Of a stretch of 15,692 bases of DNA, positions 1-7,732 are shown piece by piece. The notes under the pieces are model-generated. The model was not told the origin of the DNA. It ran no database searches and saw only the letters and a list, made by a program, of their open reading frames with translations. Made by a program: the position numbers and the translations under genes. The stretch covers positions 1 to 15,692 of the forward strand of contig JAEOUJ010000355.1 in the NCBI GenBank assembly GCA_016839405.1. Reading direction: 5' to 3'. This stretch comes from Candidatus Gerdarchaeota archaeon. GTDB lineage: Archaea; Asgardarchaeota; Heimdallarchaeia; JABLTI01. Positions within the stretch are counted from its first letter, which is position 1, and each line of letters opens with the position of its first letter.

Positions 1-147
1 CTAAATGAAAAATTCTCTTTATCAGCAACACTTATTGGTGAAGAATTCAAGCTTAATAAACACCCTCAAGAATCCGAAGTAAAAGCTATGACCTATTCAT
101 TTATGAAAATTGGAGAAAATTTTGTAGAATTTACTTTGGATTTATAG
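1..147 (+). CDS. Archease, C-terminal fragment (tRNA ligase RtcB activator)
   Basis: The window opens inside a reading frame with 48 codons before a TAG stop at 145-147. The peptide carries the archease C-terminal signature: a GEEF stretch, then H-P-Q-E-S-E-V-K-A-M-T-Y, and a final F-T-L-D-L. This closely parallels the HPQGTEVKAITY segment and the acidic-residue ending of human archease as I remember them. Archease helps the RNA ligase RtcB turn over by promoting its guanylylation during tRNA splicing and RNA repair; that role is family knowledge. The penultimate Asp matches a residue that, as I recall, contributes to the family's metal site. The N-terminal two thirds lie outside the window, so start and completeness cannot be judged. 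The next gene begins 69 bp downstream behind its own TATA-like element, so the two are probably separate transcripts. Confidence 0.85.
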   Translation, partial: LNEKFSLSATLIGEEFKLNKHPQESEVKAMTYSFMKIGENFVEFTLDL

Positions 148-182
148 TATATAGTTTTATCATAATTATATTACAAACAATC

Positions 183-190
183 ATATATAA
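183..190 (+). promoter_or_regulatory. TATA-like box before the DP1 gene
   Basis: ATATATAA lies about 27-33 bases before the ATG at 217. At the usual archaeal TATA-to-start distance, transcription would begin only a few bases before the start codon, giving a very short leader. A purine-rich AGAGTGAG stretch (206-213) could serve as a weak ribosome binding site if the leader includes it. Confidence 0.5.
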
Positions 191-216
191 CTTGTTAACA
201 TAAGAAGAGTGAGTCA

Positions 217-1803
217 ATGTCTAAAAAAATTGATTTAGTTAGAGAGTTATTAGAAAGAAATTGTCTTCTCACTCCTGAAGCAAATGAATTATTAAAGAAA
301 GTAGATGTTAATCGAGTTGATGTTGATAAATTAGCTGATGCTATAAAAGATGAAATTGTTGTATCAGCTAAAAAATTGGAATCAGTTTTAATTTCATTTG
401 ATTTGATGCATTCAGATGAAATTATAGAAATAAATGCTTTGAATGAACTATCTAAAAAAACAATTAAAAGCAATTCTAAACCAGAAATTCCTTCTATGAC
501 TAAAATGAAAGTGGATGATTTCACTCCTATTGCTAAAAATATTAAGAAAAAAATGAAAGTTCTTTTAGAATCTTCAGGAAAAACAACTGTAGAAGGTTCA
601 ATGAAGGATTTTAGTTCCTATTTTATTAATAGATATAAACAACTTAGAAATATAATTCGTAATAGAGGGGATGTTCTTAATACAATCTATATTCGTGACA
701 TAAATAAAGCTAAATTACAAGAAAAGGATCAATTTACCATCATTGGAATGGTTAAAAATAAAAGGACATTAAAAAATGGCGGGATGTTATTAGAAATAGA
801 AGACACTACAGGTAACATAACAATCAATATTTCTGCAAAAATGCAAGAATTAATAGGTAAAGCTGGTACACTTTTAGAAGATCAAGTAGCTGGATTTTTT
901 GGGAGATTTTATGAAGATATGTTTCTTCTAAATGATTTCATTTTTCCTGATATTCCAATAACTCATAAAAAATTAGAAATTGTTGATCCAGTCAGTGTTT
1001 GCTTTACTAGTGACTTGCATATTGGTAGTATGGAATTCTTAGAAGATGCATTTAAGAGGTTGATTAATTTTCTTAATGGTCAAGTTGATGATCCCTATCA
1101 AAGAACCATCGCTAGTCAAATAAAATATCTAATTATTAATGGTGATATTGTTGAAGGAATTGGTGTTTATCCCAAACAGGAAGAAGATTTAATCATAACA
1201 GATATTTATGATCAATACAAAAAAGCTGCTCAACTTATATCAAAAATACCAGAATGGATTCACATTTTAATTGTATCAGGGAATCATGATGCTTGTAGAT
1301 TAGCATTACCACAACCAGCTATAAATGAAGAATATGCTCCAGATTTATGGAAGATGCCTAATGTAACTATGTTATCCAATCCATCTACTGTAGAAATTCA
1401 TGGAAAAACCTTTCTTCTTTATCATGGCAATTCATTTGAGGATATTGCTTCTTTAACGCCTGGATTAAATATGAATGATCCAAATGGTCCAATGATTTAT
1501 ACTTTAAGGTTTCGTCATTTAGCACCAACATTTGGGCGTCGGACAAGTATTGTTCCTAGTAAAAAAGATGAATTGGTTATTGAAAAAGTTCCTCATGTTT
1601 ATCATACAGGTCACATACATATAAATTCTAATACTCAATATCGTGGAGTCGAATGTATAAATTCAGGAACATTTCAATCACAAACAGAATTTATGTTATC
1701 AAAGAATATTATTCCAACACCTGCTAGAGTTCCCATTTTGAATTTACAATCTAATAAATTATCTGAACTTGTATTCTTTGATAAATCAGAAATTAAGCAA
1801 TGA
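217..1803 (+). CDS. polB: DNA polymerase D small subunit DP1 (3'-5' exonuclease)
   Basis: This is the small subunit of the archaeal replicative polymerase PolD, which proofreads as a 3'-5' exonuclease and pairs with the large catalytic subunit DP2 (not in this window). The 528-residue protein has a helical N-terminal part (about 1-75), a linker, an OB-fold (about 170-245; F-T-I-I-G-M-V through I-E-D-T-T-G) and a calcineurin-like phosphoesterase domain (about 258-500). All metal-binding motifs are visible: D266-x-H268, G309-D310, G355-N-H-D358, H403-G and G465-H-I-H468. The nuclease therefore looks active, unlike the inactivated B subunits of eukaryotic polymerases. The I-N-G-D-I-V-E-G-I-G-V-Y-P block is typical of archaeal DP1, and the length is within the family range. 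The ATG has a GAGTGAG stretch just upstream. The UbiA gene follows 64 bp after the stop and is probably co-transcribed. Confidence 0.95.
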   Translation: MSKKIDLVRELLERNCLLTPEANELLKKVDVNRVDVDKLADAIKDEIVVSAKKLESVLISFDLMHSDEIIEINALNELSKKTIKSNSKPEIPSMTKMKVDDFTPIAKNIKKKMKVLLESSGKTTVEGSMKDFSSYFINRYKQLRNIIRNRGDVLNTIYIRDINKAKLQEKDQFTIIGMVKNKRTLKNGGMLLEIEDTTGNITINISAKMQELIGKAGTLLEDQVAGFFGRFYEDMFLLNDFIFPDIPITHKKLEIVDPVSVCFTSDLHIGSMEFLEDAFKRLINFLNGQVDDPYQRTIASQIKYLIINGDIVEGIGVYPKQEEDLIITDIYDQYKKAAQLISKIPEWIHILIVSGNHDACRLALPQPAINEEYAPDLWKMPNVTMLSNPSTVEIHGKTFLLYHGNSFEDIASLTPGLNMNDPNGPMIYTLRFRHLAPTFGRRTSIVPSKKDELVIEKVPHVYHTGHIHINSNTQYRGVECINSGTFQSQTEFMLSKNIIPTPARVPILNLQSNKLSELVFFDKSEIKQ

Positions 1804-1867
1804 AACTCACAGATAATAAATATCGAAACATTTTTCTTTATTGTTGCATGCGAATTTCTGATGAATT

Positions 1868-2797
1868 ATGGTTAGTCCTTGGATTAGAATAATGCGACCT
1901 TTTAATTGCTTTTTAATTACAATGTGTGCAATAGTTGGTTTGATGGTTAGTAATCCAGAGAAATTTTTATACATGTCAGATTTTCGCGAACGCTGGCCAA
2001 TACTTATTATGATTTTCATTGGCGGTTGGGCTCTTAGTGCTTCTGCAATGGTTTTAAATGATTATTTTGACATAGAAATCGATAAGATAAATGATCCAAC
2101 TAGACCAATACCAAAAGGTGAAATAAAACCAAAACAAGCTTTGATTTTTGGTCTTGTATTAATCTTAATTGGGCTTTTAATGGGTACTGGAATTGATTTA
2201 TTTGTTTGGTTTAAATTAGAGGAAACACAAATAGGTGTTTCAATAGTAACAGCTGTAATTTGTGCAATTATGGCATCAACATATACAAGATTCATGAAAC
2301 GTTTTTCAATAATTGGAAATTTGGCTGTATCAATTGGTGTGTGGCTGGGATTTCTATATGGCGATTTAGTATTTGATTTTACATTAGATCCTTTAACTGA
2401 ATCTATGGCTGCTGCTGCATTTTTCTTGAATTTTGGAAGAGAAGTATCAAAAGGTATTATTGATATTGAAGGTGATAGAGAGAATAATGTTACAACGATT
2501 GCAACTAAACTTGGACCAAAGTGGGCTGCAATTATTGGTTCATTTATTATATTTTTAGCTATACCAACATCTATTATTCCAATATTTTTTGCTGGTGCAA
2601 GCTGGGTTTATTTGGGAACAATCGCAATAAGCCAAATCTTAAGTATCTTAATAATTATCTGGTTGTTAATTGACCAAAGAGTTGAAACAGTAAAAAAGAT
2701 CAAAAAAATAATACTTTATACAATGTTAATATCACTAATTTCTTTTACACTTGAAGCATTCTTAGGCGGTTATATAATATCTTCTGTTATCTCATAA
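1868..2797 (+). CDS. UbiA prenyltransferase, probable geranylgeranylglycerol-phosphate geranylgeranyltransferase
   Basis: This is an integral membrane aromatic/isoprenoid prenyltransferase of 309 residues with about eight or nine hydrophobic segments. The first Asp-rich motif is N64-D65-x2-D68-x3-D72, followed by N-D-P-T-R-P-I-P-K-G. The second is D199-I-E-G-D203 inside a G-R-E-V-S-K-G-I-I-D context. Both bind prenyl diphosphate through Mg2+. Among archaeal UbiA proteins, the D-x-E-x-D-x-I-N-x-P-x-R-P form with a G-R-E-x-x-K-G-I-x-D second motif is typical of DGGGP synthase, which adds the second geranylgeranyl chain to make the archaeal membrane lipid precursor. Specificity is inferred; a quinone or chlorin prenyltransferase is less likely. 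The ATG at 1868 is the first possible ATG, because an in-frame TGA lies at 1862-1864. No good ribosome binding site is seen, consistent with co-transcription with DP1. Confidence 0.85.
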   Translation: MVSPWIRIMRPFNCFLITMCAIVGLMVSNPEKFLYMSDFRERWPILIMIFIGGWALSASAMVLNDYFDIEIDKINDPTRPIPKGEIKPKQALIFGLVLILIGLLMGTGIDLFVWFKLEETQIGVSIVTAVICAIMASTYTRFMKRFSIIGNLAVSIGVWLGFLYGDLVFDFTLDPLTESMAAAAFFLNFGREVSKGIIDIEGDRENNVTTIATKLGPKWAAIIGSFIIFLAIPTSIIPIFFAGASWVYLGTIAISQILSILIIIWLLIDQRVETVKKIKKIILYTMLISLISFTLEAFLGGYIISSVIS

Positions 2798-2818
2798 AAA
2801 ATAAAAAAAGAAAGAATG
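2798..2818 (-). terminator. T-rich terminator-like tract after the 276-residue coiled-coil gene
   Basis: Read on the minus strand, the 23 bp between the convergent UbiA and coiled-coil genes is a run of T with a few other bases. T-rich tracts without a hairpin are the usual archaeal termination signal. It would act on the minus-strand gene ending at 2821; the plus strand here is A-rich. Confidence 0.4.
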
Positions 2819-2820
2819 AT

Positions 2821-3651
2821 TTAATCTTGTGTTGGTGGTTTTACATCTGGAGCTCCTTCAATATGAGGTTGTGCATTAGCACCTTCTATAGGAGCTGGTC
2901 TTATTATTCTTTTTTCCAATTCTGTAAGCCGTTGGCTGATTAAATCAAAAGCATGAGCTAATCTTCCTATATCTGATTTTAAATTACCAACATCTGGAAT
3001 TGTAGTTTCAATGGTGCCTTCAGAAGTTACAGTTTTACCTTCTAATTGGGATAATTTACTCTCAATTGCTTCAATTGCAATTAAAATTGATGGAACTCTT
3101 TCATCACCTTTTGTTTCAGCAATTGATTCTTCAATTTGGTCTAATCTTGATATAACATTAGATATAAGTTCTTCATTACCCCTTGCTTCATTATTTGACA
3201 ATTCAGCTTCTAATCTAGCAACACGTTCATTTTCTAAAGAATCTAAACGATCAGAAAAATCACTTAAAGATTCTTTTAATTCTTCACTAAGATTTTCAAG
3301 AGTGTTTTCAAGTAAATCGATTTTTTGTTTTAGTTCTTCTAAATCCGTTGTATCTAAAACTTCCTCTGGGGGCGGAGCATGAGTGGTTGGAAGACTACGC
3401 TCAGCTTCAGAGTACAATTGATCACAAACATTCTTGAGAGGATATTTATCTATCACTAATCGTGAATTATTTAGTAATTCATTTGCTGCTTTTACAATTC
3501 CAGTTTTTGAAAATACTGGAACCACTACTTCATTTTCCACATCATTACGTAGAAGTAATGCTAATACCCATCGACCTCTATCTGCTGTTAATTGTAAATA
3601 ATACATGGTTCCTGGGATTTGCATTTTAACATGATCGATACTTTGTGCCAT
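2821..3651 (-). CDS. Uncharacterised protein with N-terminal globular domain and coiled coil
   Basis: I do not recognise this 276-residue protein. Residues 1-85 look globular and mixed in character, with M-Y-Y-L-Q-L, R-G-R-W-V-L-A-L-L-L and V-V-V-P-V-F strands followed by a helix, and with single Cys76. A Pro-rich hinge follows (88-97), then long acidic heptad-type coiled coil at about 102-205 and again at 222-250, and finally a Pro/Ala/Gly-rich tail (252-276) that is likely disordered. There is no signal peptide or membrane segment, so it is presumably cytosolic. The layout suggests a dimer or scaffold carrying a head domain, but no function can be assigned. The ATG at 3651 follows an AAGGA-type ribosome binding site about 10 bases upstream, and TATA-like sequences (GTATAAAAAA at 3701-3710 and TTTATAAA near 3714-3721, on the plus strand) lie further up. 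It is probably transcribed alone. Confidence 0.75.
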   Translation of the reverse strand: MAQSIDHVKMQIPGTMYYLQLTADRGRWVLALLLRNDVENEVVVPVFSKTGIVKAANELLNNSRLVIDKYPLKNVCDQLYSEAERSLPTTHAPPPEEVLDTTDLEELKQKIDLLENTLENLSEELKESLSDFSDRLDSLENERVARLEAELSNNEARGNEELISNVISRLDQIEESIAETKGDERVPSILIAIEAIESKLSQLEGKTVTSEGTIETTIPDVGNLKSDIGRLAHAFDLISQRLTELEKRIIRPAPIEGANAQPHIEGAPDVKPPTQD

Positions 3652-3700
3652 AGTAAAATCTTCCTTCAGATTAAGAGTTATTCTTTTCTCTTAGCATAAT

Positions 3701-3721
3701 GTATAAAAAAATGTTTATAAA
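3701..3721 (-). promoter_or_regulatory. TATA-like promoter region of the 276-residue coiled-coil gene
   Basis: On the minus strand, two TATA-like elements, TTTATAAAC and TTTTTTATAC, lie roughly 50-70 bases before the ATG at 3651. Either would place the transcription start some 25-40 bases before the start codon, leaving room for the AAGGA ribosome binding site. Which one is used cannot be told by eye. Confidence 0.4.
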
Positions 3722-3731
3722 AATTGTTTTG

Positions 3732-3756
3732 AGGGTAAAAAGAAAAAAAGGAAAAA
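3732..3756 (-). terminator. T/C-rich terminator-like tract after the thioredoxin reductase-like gene
   Basis: On the minus strand, immediately after the stop codon, lies a pyrimidine tract with runs of five to seven T. This is typical of archaeal intrinsic termination. It separates this gene from the coiled-coil gene downstream. Confidence 0.4.
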
Positions 3757-4677
3757 TTACTCTTCAAGGTAGTTTTGCACATGTGTAGCTGCTATACAAC
3801 CATCTCCAACTGCAGTTGCCATTTGTTTAATTCTACCACATACATCACCAGCAGCAAAAACTCCTCTAATATTCGTTTCAAGAGTTTCAGGATGCGTTTT
3901 TATAAATCCCTTCTCATTAGTTTCTACACCTAGTTGATTTGCCAACAATGTATTTGGTATACTACCAAATTCAATAAAAACTCCTTCTACATCAATATTC
4001 TCTTCTTTTCCTTCCTTCCTATAAATAATATTTGTAACAAAATCTCCACCAGCTATTTTTGTTACTCGAGTGTTATATTGAATTTCTATGTTACTCTTGC
4101 CTTTAAGACGACTTTCATAAATTGCGTCAGCTTCTAATTCTTTTTTATTACATAATAAATAAACCTTCGATGAAATATTCGATAGATAAAGTGCTGATTT
4201 TGCCGCGCCATTTCCATAACCAAGCACTACTGTAGGTTTTCCTTGAAAAAGTGCTCCATCACAAACACTACAATAAGAAACTCCTTTTGCATAGAATTCT
4301 TCTTCGCCCTCAATCCTCATTTTTCTATGTCGTGCTCCCATAGCTAAAATAATTGCTTTTGAATTGAAAGTTTCATCATCATCAGTTTTAATAATAAAGT
4401 CATTTCCTTGTTTTTCAATTGATATAACATTTCCATAAATTATTTTAGCCCCATTTGCTTTTGTTTGCTTTTCTGATTCCTCCATAAAATCTAGACCTTG
4501 TATACCTCTGCCATATCCCAAGTAATTTTCTATTAATCCAAGTTTTGCTACTTGCGATTCATAAGGATTTCCAATAACCAATGTTGAAATACCTGCTCTA
4601 GCAGTATAGATAGCTGCAGAAAGTCCTGCGGGTCCAGCTCCGACTATAAGAACTTGATATTTTTTTGTTTCAGACAT
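3757..4677 (-). CDS. trxB: Thioredoxin reductase-like flavoprotein (NTR family)
   Basis: This is a low-molecular-weight thioredoxin reductase-type protein of 306 residues, the usual length. An N-terminal FAD-binding motif G13-A-G-P-A-G18 and a C-terminal FAD motif (G277-D278 within F-A-A-G-D-V-C-G) bracket a central nucleotide domain. The redox-active pair is C136-S-V-C139 in the standard C-x-x-C-D-G setting, so FAD-to-disulfide chemistry should be intact. The NAD(P)H site is unusual: the expected G-G-G-x-S-A-x-E-E-A is G153-Y-G-N-G-A-A-K-S-A, and the H-R-R phosphate-recognition motif for NADPH is replaced by L-L-C-N-K-K. The usual electron donor should therefore not be assumed. It presumably keeps a thioredoxin or glutaredoxin-like protein reduced in the cytosol; no thioredoxin gene is adjacent. 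The start is supported by AGGTGA at 4685-4690, seven bases before the ATG. Confidence 0.88.
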   Translation of the reverse strand: MSETKKYQVLIVGAGPAGLSAAIYTARAGISTLVIGNPYESQVAKLGLIENYLGYGRGIQGLDFMEESEKQTKANGAKIIYGNVISIEKQGNDFIIKTDDDETFNSKAIILAMGARHRKMRIEGEEEFYAKGVSYCSVCDGALFQGKPTVVLGYGNGAAKSALYLSNISSKVYLLCNKKELEADAIYESRLKGKSNIEIQYNTRVTKIAGGDFVTNIIYRKEGKEENIDVEGVFIEFGSIPNTLLANQLGVETNEKGFIKTHPETLETNIRGVFAAGDVCGRIKQMATAVGDGCIAATHVQNYLEE

Positions 4678-4684
4678 TCGAACT

Positions 4685-4690
4685 TCACCT
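4685..4690 (-). promoter_or_regulatory. Ribosome binding site of the thioredoxin reductase-like gene
   Basis: AGGTGA on the minus strand lies seven bases before the ATG at 4677. It is a clear Shine-Dalgarno match and fixes the start. Confidence 0.7.
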
Positions 4691-4801
4691 AGTAATTTTA
4701 ATTCATTTATTCTAAATCAAATTTGAACTATGATATTATTAAATAATTATGGTAAAACAATAAAAGCATTGGTAATTTTGTTTATCATAAAATTAAGTGA
4801 G

Positions 4802-6409
4802 TTAATCATAAATAACACGAGTAATTTTGCCTATTCCACGAGTACGACCTTCTCGAAAAATTATCTGCCTTCCTTCCCTTAAATATTCTGGACTGTAAAG
4901 AAATTGAAATTTAACAGTAGCTTTATCACCCGTACGAATAATTTCTTTATCCATATCAATAATTCTTGCAGTTTGACGTATTGTGCCACAATGAATAACT
5001 GCCTGATAATTTTTCTGTATTGTTGTTGAATGATATAGAATAAGAATTTCAGCTTCAAATATAGTTGATACTTTTGGTTTGATGTCTTTATCAAGAAGAA
5101 CCATGCCTTTACGAATCGTTTTTCTTGCTAATCTTCTTAGTGCAAATGTTGCAGTTTGACCAGCTACTACTCTCCTTACTGACATTCGTTTATTATGAAT
5201 ACTTTTGATTTTTACATCTCTAAATTCACCCAATTCATCTGGTCCCAATTGTAATATATCATCTTCAGCTACTGTTCCGCTAATTAAGGTACCTGCTACT
5301 ACAGTTCCTACTCCAGAAACAGAAAAAGTTTCATCAATATGATATTCAACAGGATTATCTATTTGATCCTCCCATTTTTTATTTGCAGGCAATAAGTTCA
5401 TGAATTTTCTAAGTAAATCCAGATTTTCTCCTGTAACATTTGACACAAGAAAAACTGGAGCAATTCGACCTGAAATTATATTCTTTGAGCTTACAACAAC
5501 ATCATCATCTGATCTTACTTGTATTGGTATTTTACTTGATCCGGGAATTTTCAATAATTTATTAAGATCTTCGAGTGTTTGTTTCAAGATGTGTTCAGGA
5601 CACATATCTACTTTAGTAATTGCAACTATAATTGGTACTTTAAGAGCTAATGCAATTCCAAGGTGTTCTTTAGTCATACCAACTATACCCATGTTTGCTC
5701 CAACTACTAATAAAACATAATCTGGAATATGACCAGTTAAACCGAAAAGTGTTGTTTTAAGATATCTTTCATGACCACCTAAATCAATAAATGTAATTAT
5801 TTTTGAGCTAGCTTCAATTATTTTTGTCCAAGAAAGATCAACAAGTTGGTTATAATTAACTATTAAACCTTTGCTGTTATAACCTAGAATTTGTTGACTT
5901 ATACTTGAAGTTCTACCTGTTTCCACTTCATGTTTATGTCTGAAAACATTTACTCGAGCAAGTCCTCTGCCATTATCAAGTTTTCCTCGCGTCAAAACAC
6001 CAACAAGAGTACTCTTACCACTGTCAACATTACCCGCCACTGCTACTCTTATCTCAAGGAATTCTTCTTCAGCTAATCTTCTTACAAGTGCTTCTGCAAC
6101 TTTTCCCGAATCACCCTCTCTCGTTCTTAAAATTGAGACATCAGCATTTAATTTTTTAGCCATTTTTTTAAGCGTTTTAATTGACAAATCTAATTCTTTA
6201 TCTGATAATCCTTTTGGATAACCATTGTCCTCAATACCAATTTCATAGATAGCTTCTCCCCCTCCTTCTTGTAAACGGAATTTCATTTGGGTTACCAAAT
6301 GTTCAAACCTGGTGGCAGTTGGATCAATCAATTTTAATTTATATTCGATATTGCCTATATCAGATTCTTTTTTGTGGTTCTCGTTTGTTTTTTTCTTATT
6401 AGATGTCAT
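4802..6409 (-). CDS. GTPBP1/GTPBP2-like translational GTPase
   Basis: This 535-residue protein belongs to the EF-1alpha/EF-Tu superfamily and closely resembles eukaryotic GTPBP1/GTPBP2. Residues 22-115 form the N-terminal domain typical of that subfamily (V-T-Q-M-K-F-R-L, G-E-A-I-Y-E-I-G-I-E-D-N-G). The G domain follows: P-loop G126-N-V-D-S-G-K-S-T134, then the subfamily signature L-D-N-G-R-G and F-R-H-K-H-E-x-E-T-G-R-T-S-S around 144-169, the G3 motif D209-L-G-G-H213 and the G4 motif T265-K-V-D268. Two beta-barrel domains complete it (about 355-535; F-S-V-S-G-V-G-T-V-V-A-G-T begins domain 2). Family members deliver aminoacyl-tRNA slowly or rescue stalled ribosomes and influence mRNA decay; the archaeal role is inferred from that. 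The ATG at 6409 has no clear ribosome binding site, and a TATAAAA-like element lies about 45-50 bases upstream. It is probably transcribed alone. Confidence 0.9.
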   Translation of the reverse strand: MTSNKKKTNENHKKESDIGNIEYKLKLIDPTATRFEHLVTQMKFRLQEGGGEAIYEIGIEDNGYPKGLSDKELDLSIKTLKKMAKKLNADVSILRTREGDSGKVAEALVRRLAEEEFLEIRVAVAGNVDSGKSTLVGVLTRGKLDNGRGLARVNVFRHKHEVETGRTSSISQQILGYNSKGLIVNYNQLVDLSWTKIIEASSKIITFIDLGGHERYLKTTLFGLTGHIPDYVLLVVGANMGIVGMTKEHLGIALALKVPIIVAITKVDMCPEHILKQTLEDLNKLLKIPGSSKIPIQVRSDDDVVVSSKNIISGRIAPVFLVSNVTGENLDLLRKFMNLLPANKKWEDQIDNPVEYHIDETFSVSGVGTVVAGTLISGTVAEDDILQLGPDELGEFRDVKIKSIHNKRMSVRRVVAGQTATFALRRLARKTIRKGMVLLDKDIKPKVSTIFEAEILILYHSTTIQKNYQAVIHCGTIRQTARIIDMDKEIIRTGDKATVKFQFLYSPEYLREGRQIIFREGRTRGIGKITRVIYD

Positions 6410-6514
6410 ATTAAATTGCTCATATTAGATTCTACTATTAAGATAATTAGTTGTTTTTATAATAATTCATTTATTTTTAAAATAAGAATAAAATGAGAGG
6501 AATATTTTTCATTT

Positions 6515-7732
6515 CTAATCTTTGATATTAATTTTGACATCTTGATTAGTTAATTTTCTTACATTTCTTTGAGTATCAGCTGCGATATCTGCTATTTCCT
6601 TATTTATCAATTCAAGATTGTCTTTCAAATCATTCATTCTTCTTCTTTTTCTATCTTTTTCTTTTTCAAGATTTCCTTGCTTTTCTTCAATTTCATGTAT
6701 TTTTTCTCTTAAACCATATTCATCAATTTTTGTTTCTAAATTAGCTCTTTTAGTAGCTAAAGCTAATAATTCCTCATGTAATTCTTTTAACAATCCTTTC
6801 ATGATATCTTCTGAAAGAGTTAAAGCTTTATTAGTCATCGATGATTTAAGTTTTAATTTGTCTTTCTCCATTGCTTCTACTAATATTTCTAGGAGATCAT
6901 TTAATTCTTTATGACCCGGTGAAAGTTCTTCTAGAGCTTCTAATGGATTATCCTTAATTTTATTAGAAAGGTCAATTAAATGTGGAGGAACCATTACTTT
7001 ACCATCTTGTGCTCTTGCTGCAAGTTTTCTTAGAGGTTTGTCTAATCCCCCTAATTCTAATTTTAATTTATTATTGATAACATTTCGATCTTTATTTATT
7101 GATTCTAATTCAGCTAAAACGTCGCTGTGCTCAATATTTGATGAACTTTTGTCTAATTTCTCAATTTCCTTTTTTAAATCAGCTTCATCTTCTTCCATAC
7201 CAAGGATTTCTTTTTTGATGTTCTCTCTATCTTTTACTTTTTCTATCAAATATTCAATATTATCTGATGTTGAATCTACTTCTTTGAGCAAAACTGTTTT
7301 ATCTTCGAGAAATTTCTCAAAATCTTGATAATTTTTCTGAATACGGGTTAAGGCTCTATTTAGAATAAAAACTCTAGTTCTATATTTTTTCTTAAGATTA
7401 GGAATAAATCTTTTACCTAAAGTTAGCACTCTTGATAGGAATTTCTCTAAATCTTTCAAAAAAGTCTCTGCTGTTTTATAGGTAACTTTTTCAGGAAATT
7501 CAAATTCTTCCACCATTTCAGTCATTTTTTCATAGATATTTTGAGATGATCTTGTTTCTGCATCTACTGTATCACCTACTTCAAAATCCTTAGCAGCTAT
7601 TTTAAGTTCATCTAAATTTTGTTTAATAAATTCTATTCTTTTGCTAATGTCAGCTCTAACTTTTTTGACACTATTTTCGGTTTCGTTTTCAAACCATTCC
7701 TTCATCTTACTCAATGATATCAATATAAACAT
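6515..7732 (-). CDS. Uncharacterised coiled-coil protein, 405 residues
   Basis: I do not recognise this protein. Residues 20-125 are helical and basic (around K114-R120). A first coiled coil spans about 130-225, and a less charged central block about 226-300 contains G-G-L-D-K-P-L-R-K-L and M-V-P-P-H-L. A second coiled coil spans about 305-385 and includes the basic K-D-R-K-R-R-R-M patch near 359-366. Coil, central block, coil resembles the antiparallel arm of SMC/Rad50-type proteins, but there are no Walker motifs and therefore no ATPase heads. It carries no signal peptide or membrane segment and no enzyme motif. The start is uncertain: the first ATG gives an odd hydrophobic beginning (M-F-I-L-I-S-L-S-K), while M10 at 7705 (M-K-E-W-F) looks more natural. 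Neither has a strong ribosome binding site. The gene diverges from the MoxR-VWA pair across a 259-bp gap, which may link them functionally. Confidence 0.75.
   Translation of the reverse strand: MFILISLSKMKEWFENETENSVKKVRADISKRIEFIKQNLDELKIAAKDFEVGDTVDAETRSSQNIYEKMTEMVEEFEFPEKVTYKTAETFLKDLEKFLSRVLTLGKRFIPNLKKKYRTRVFILNRALTRIQKNYQDFEKFLEDKTVLLKEVDSTSDNIEYLIEKVKDRENIKKEILGMEEDEADLKKEIEKLDKSSSNIEHSDVLAELESINKDRNVINNKLKLELGGLDKPLRKLAARAQDGKVMVPPHLIDLSNKIKDNPLEALEELSPGHKELNDLLEILVEAMEKDKLKLKSSMTNKALTLSEDIMKGLLKELHEELLALATKRANLETKIDEYGLREKIHEIEEKQGNLEKEKDRKRRRMNDLKDNLELINKEIADIAADTQRNVRKLTNQDVKINIKD

Noticed and set aside
3011..3382. Plus-strand open frame opposite the 276-residue coiled-coil gene
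   Set aside because: It is Ser/Phe-rich, as expected for the antisense of a Glu/Lys/Leu-rich coiled coil, and it has no family resemblance.
5400..5720. Plus-strand open frame opposite the GTPase gene
   Set aside because: It lies entirely over the GTPase G domain and adjoining region, which is clearly coding on the other strand.
6618..7328. Two plus-strand open frames opposite the 405-residue coiled-coil gene
   Set aside because: They have the same Ser/Phe/Leu antisense composition, and no promoter or ribosome binding site is seen.
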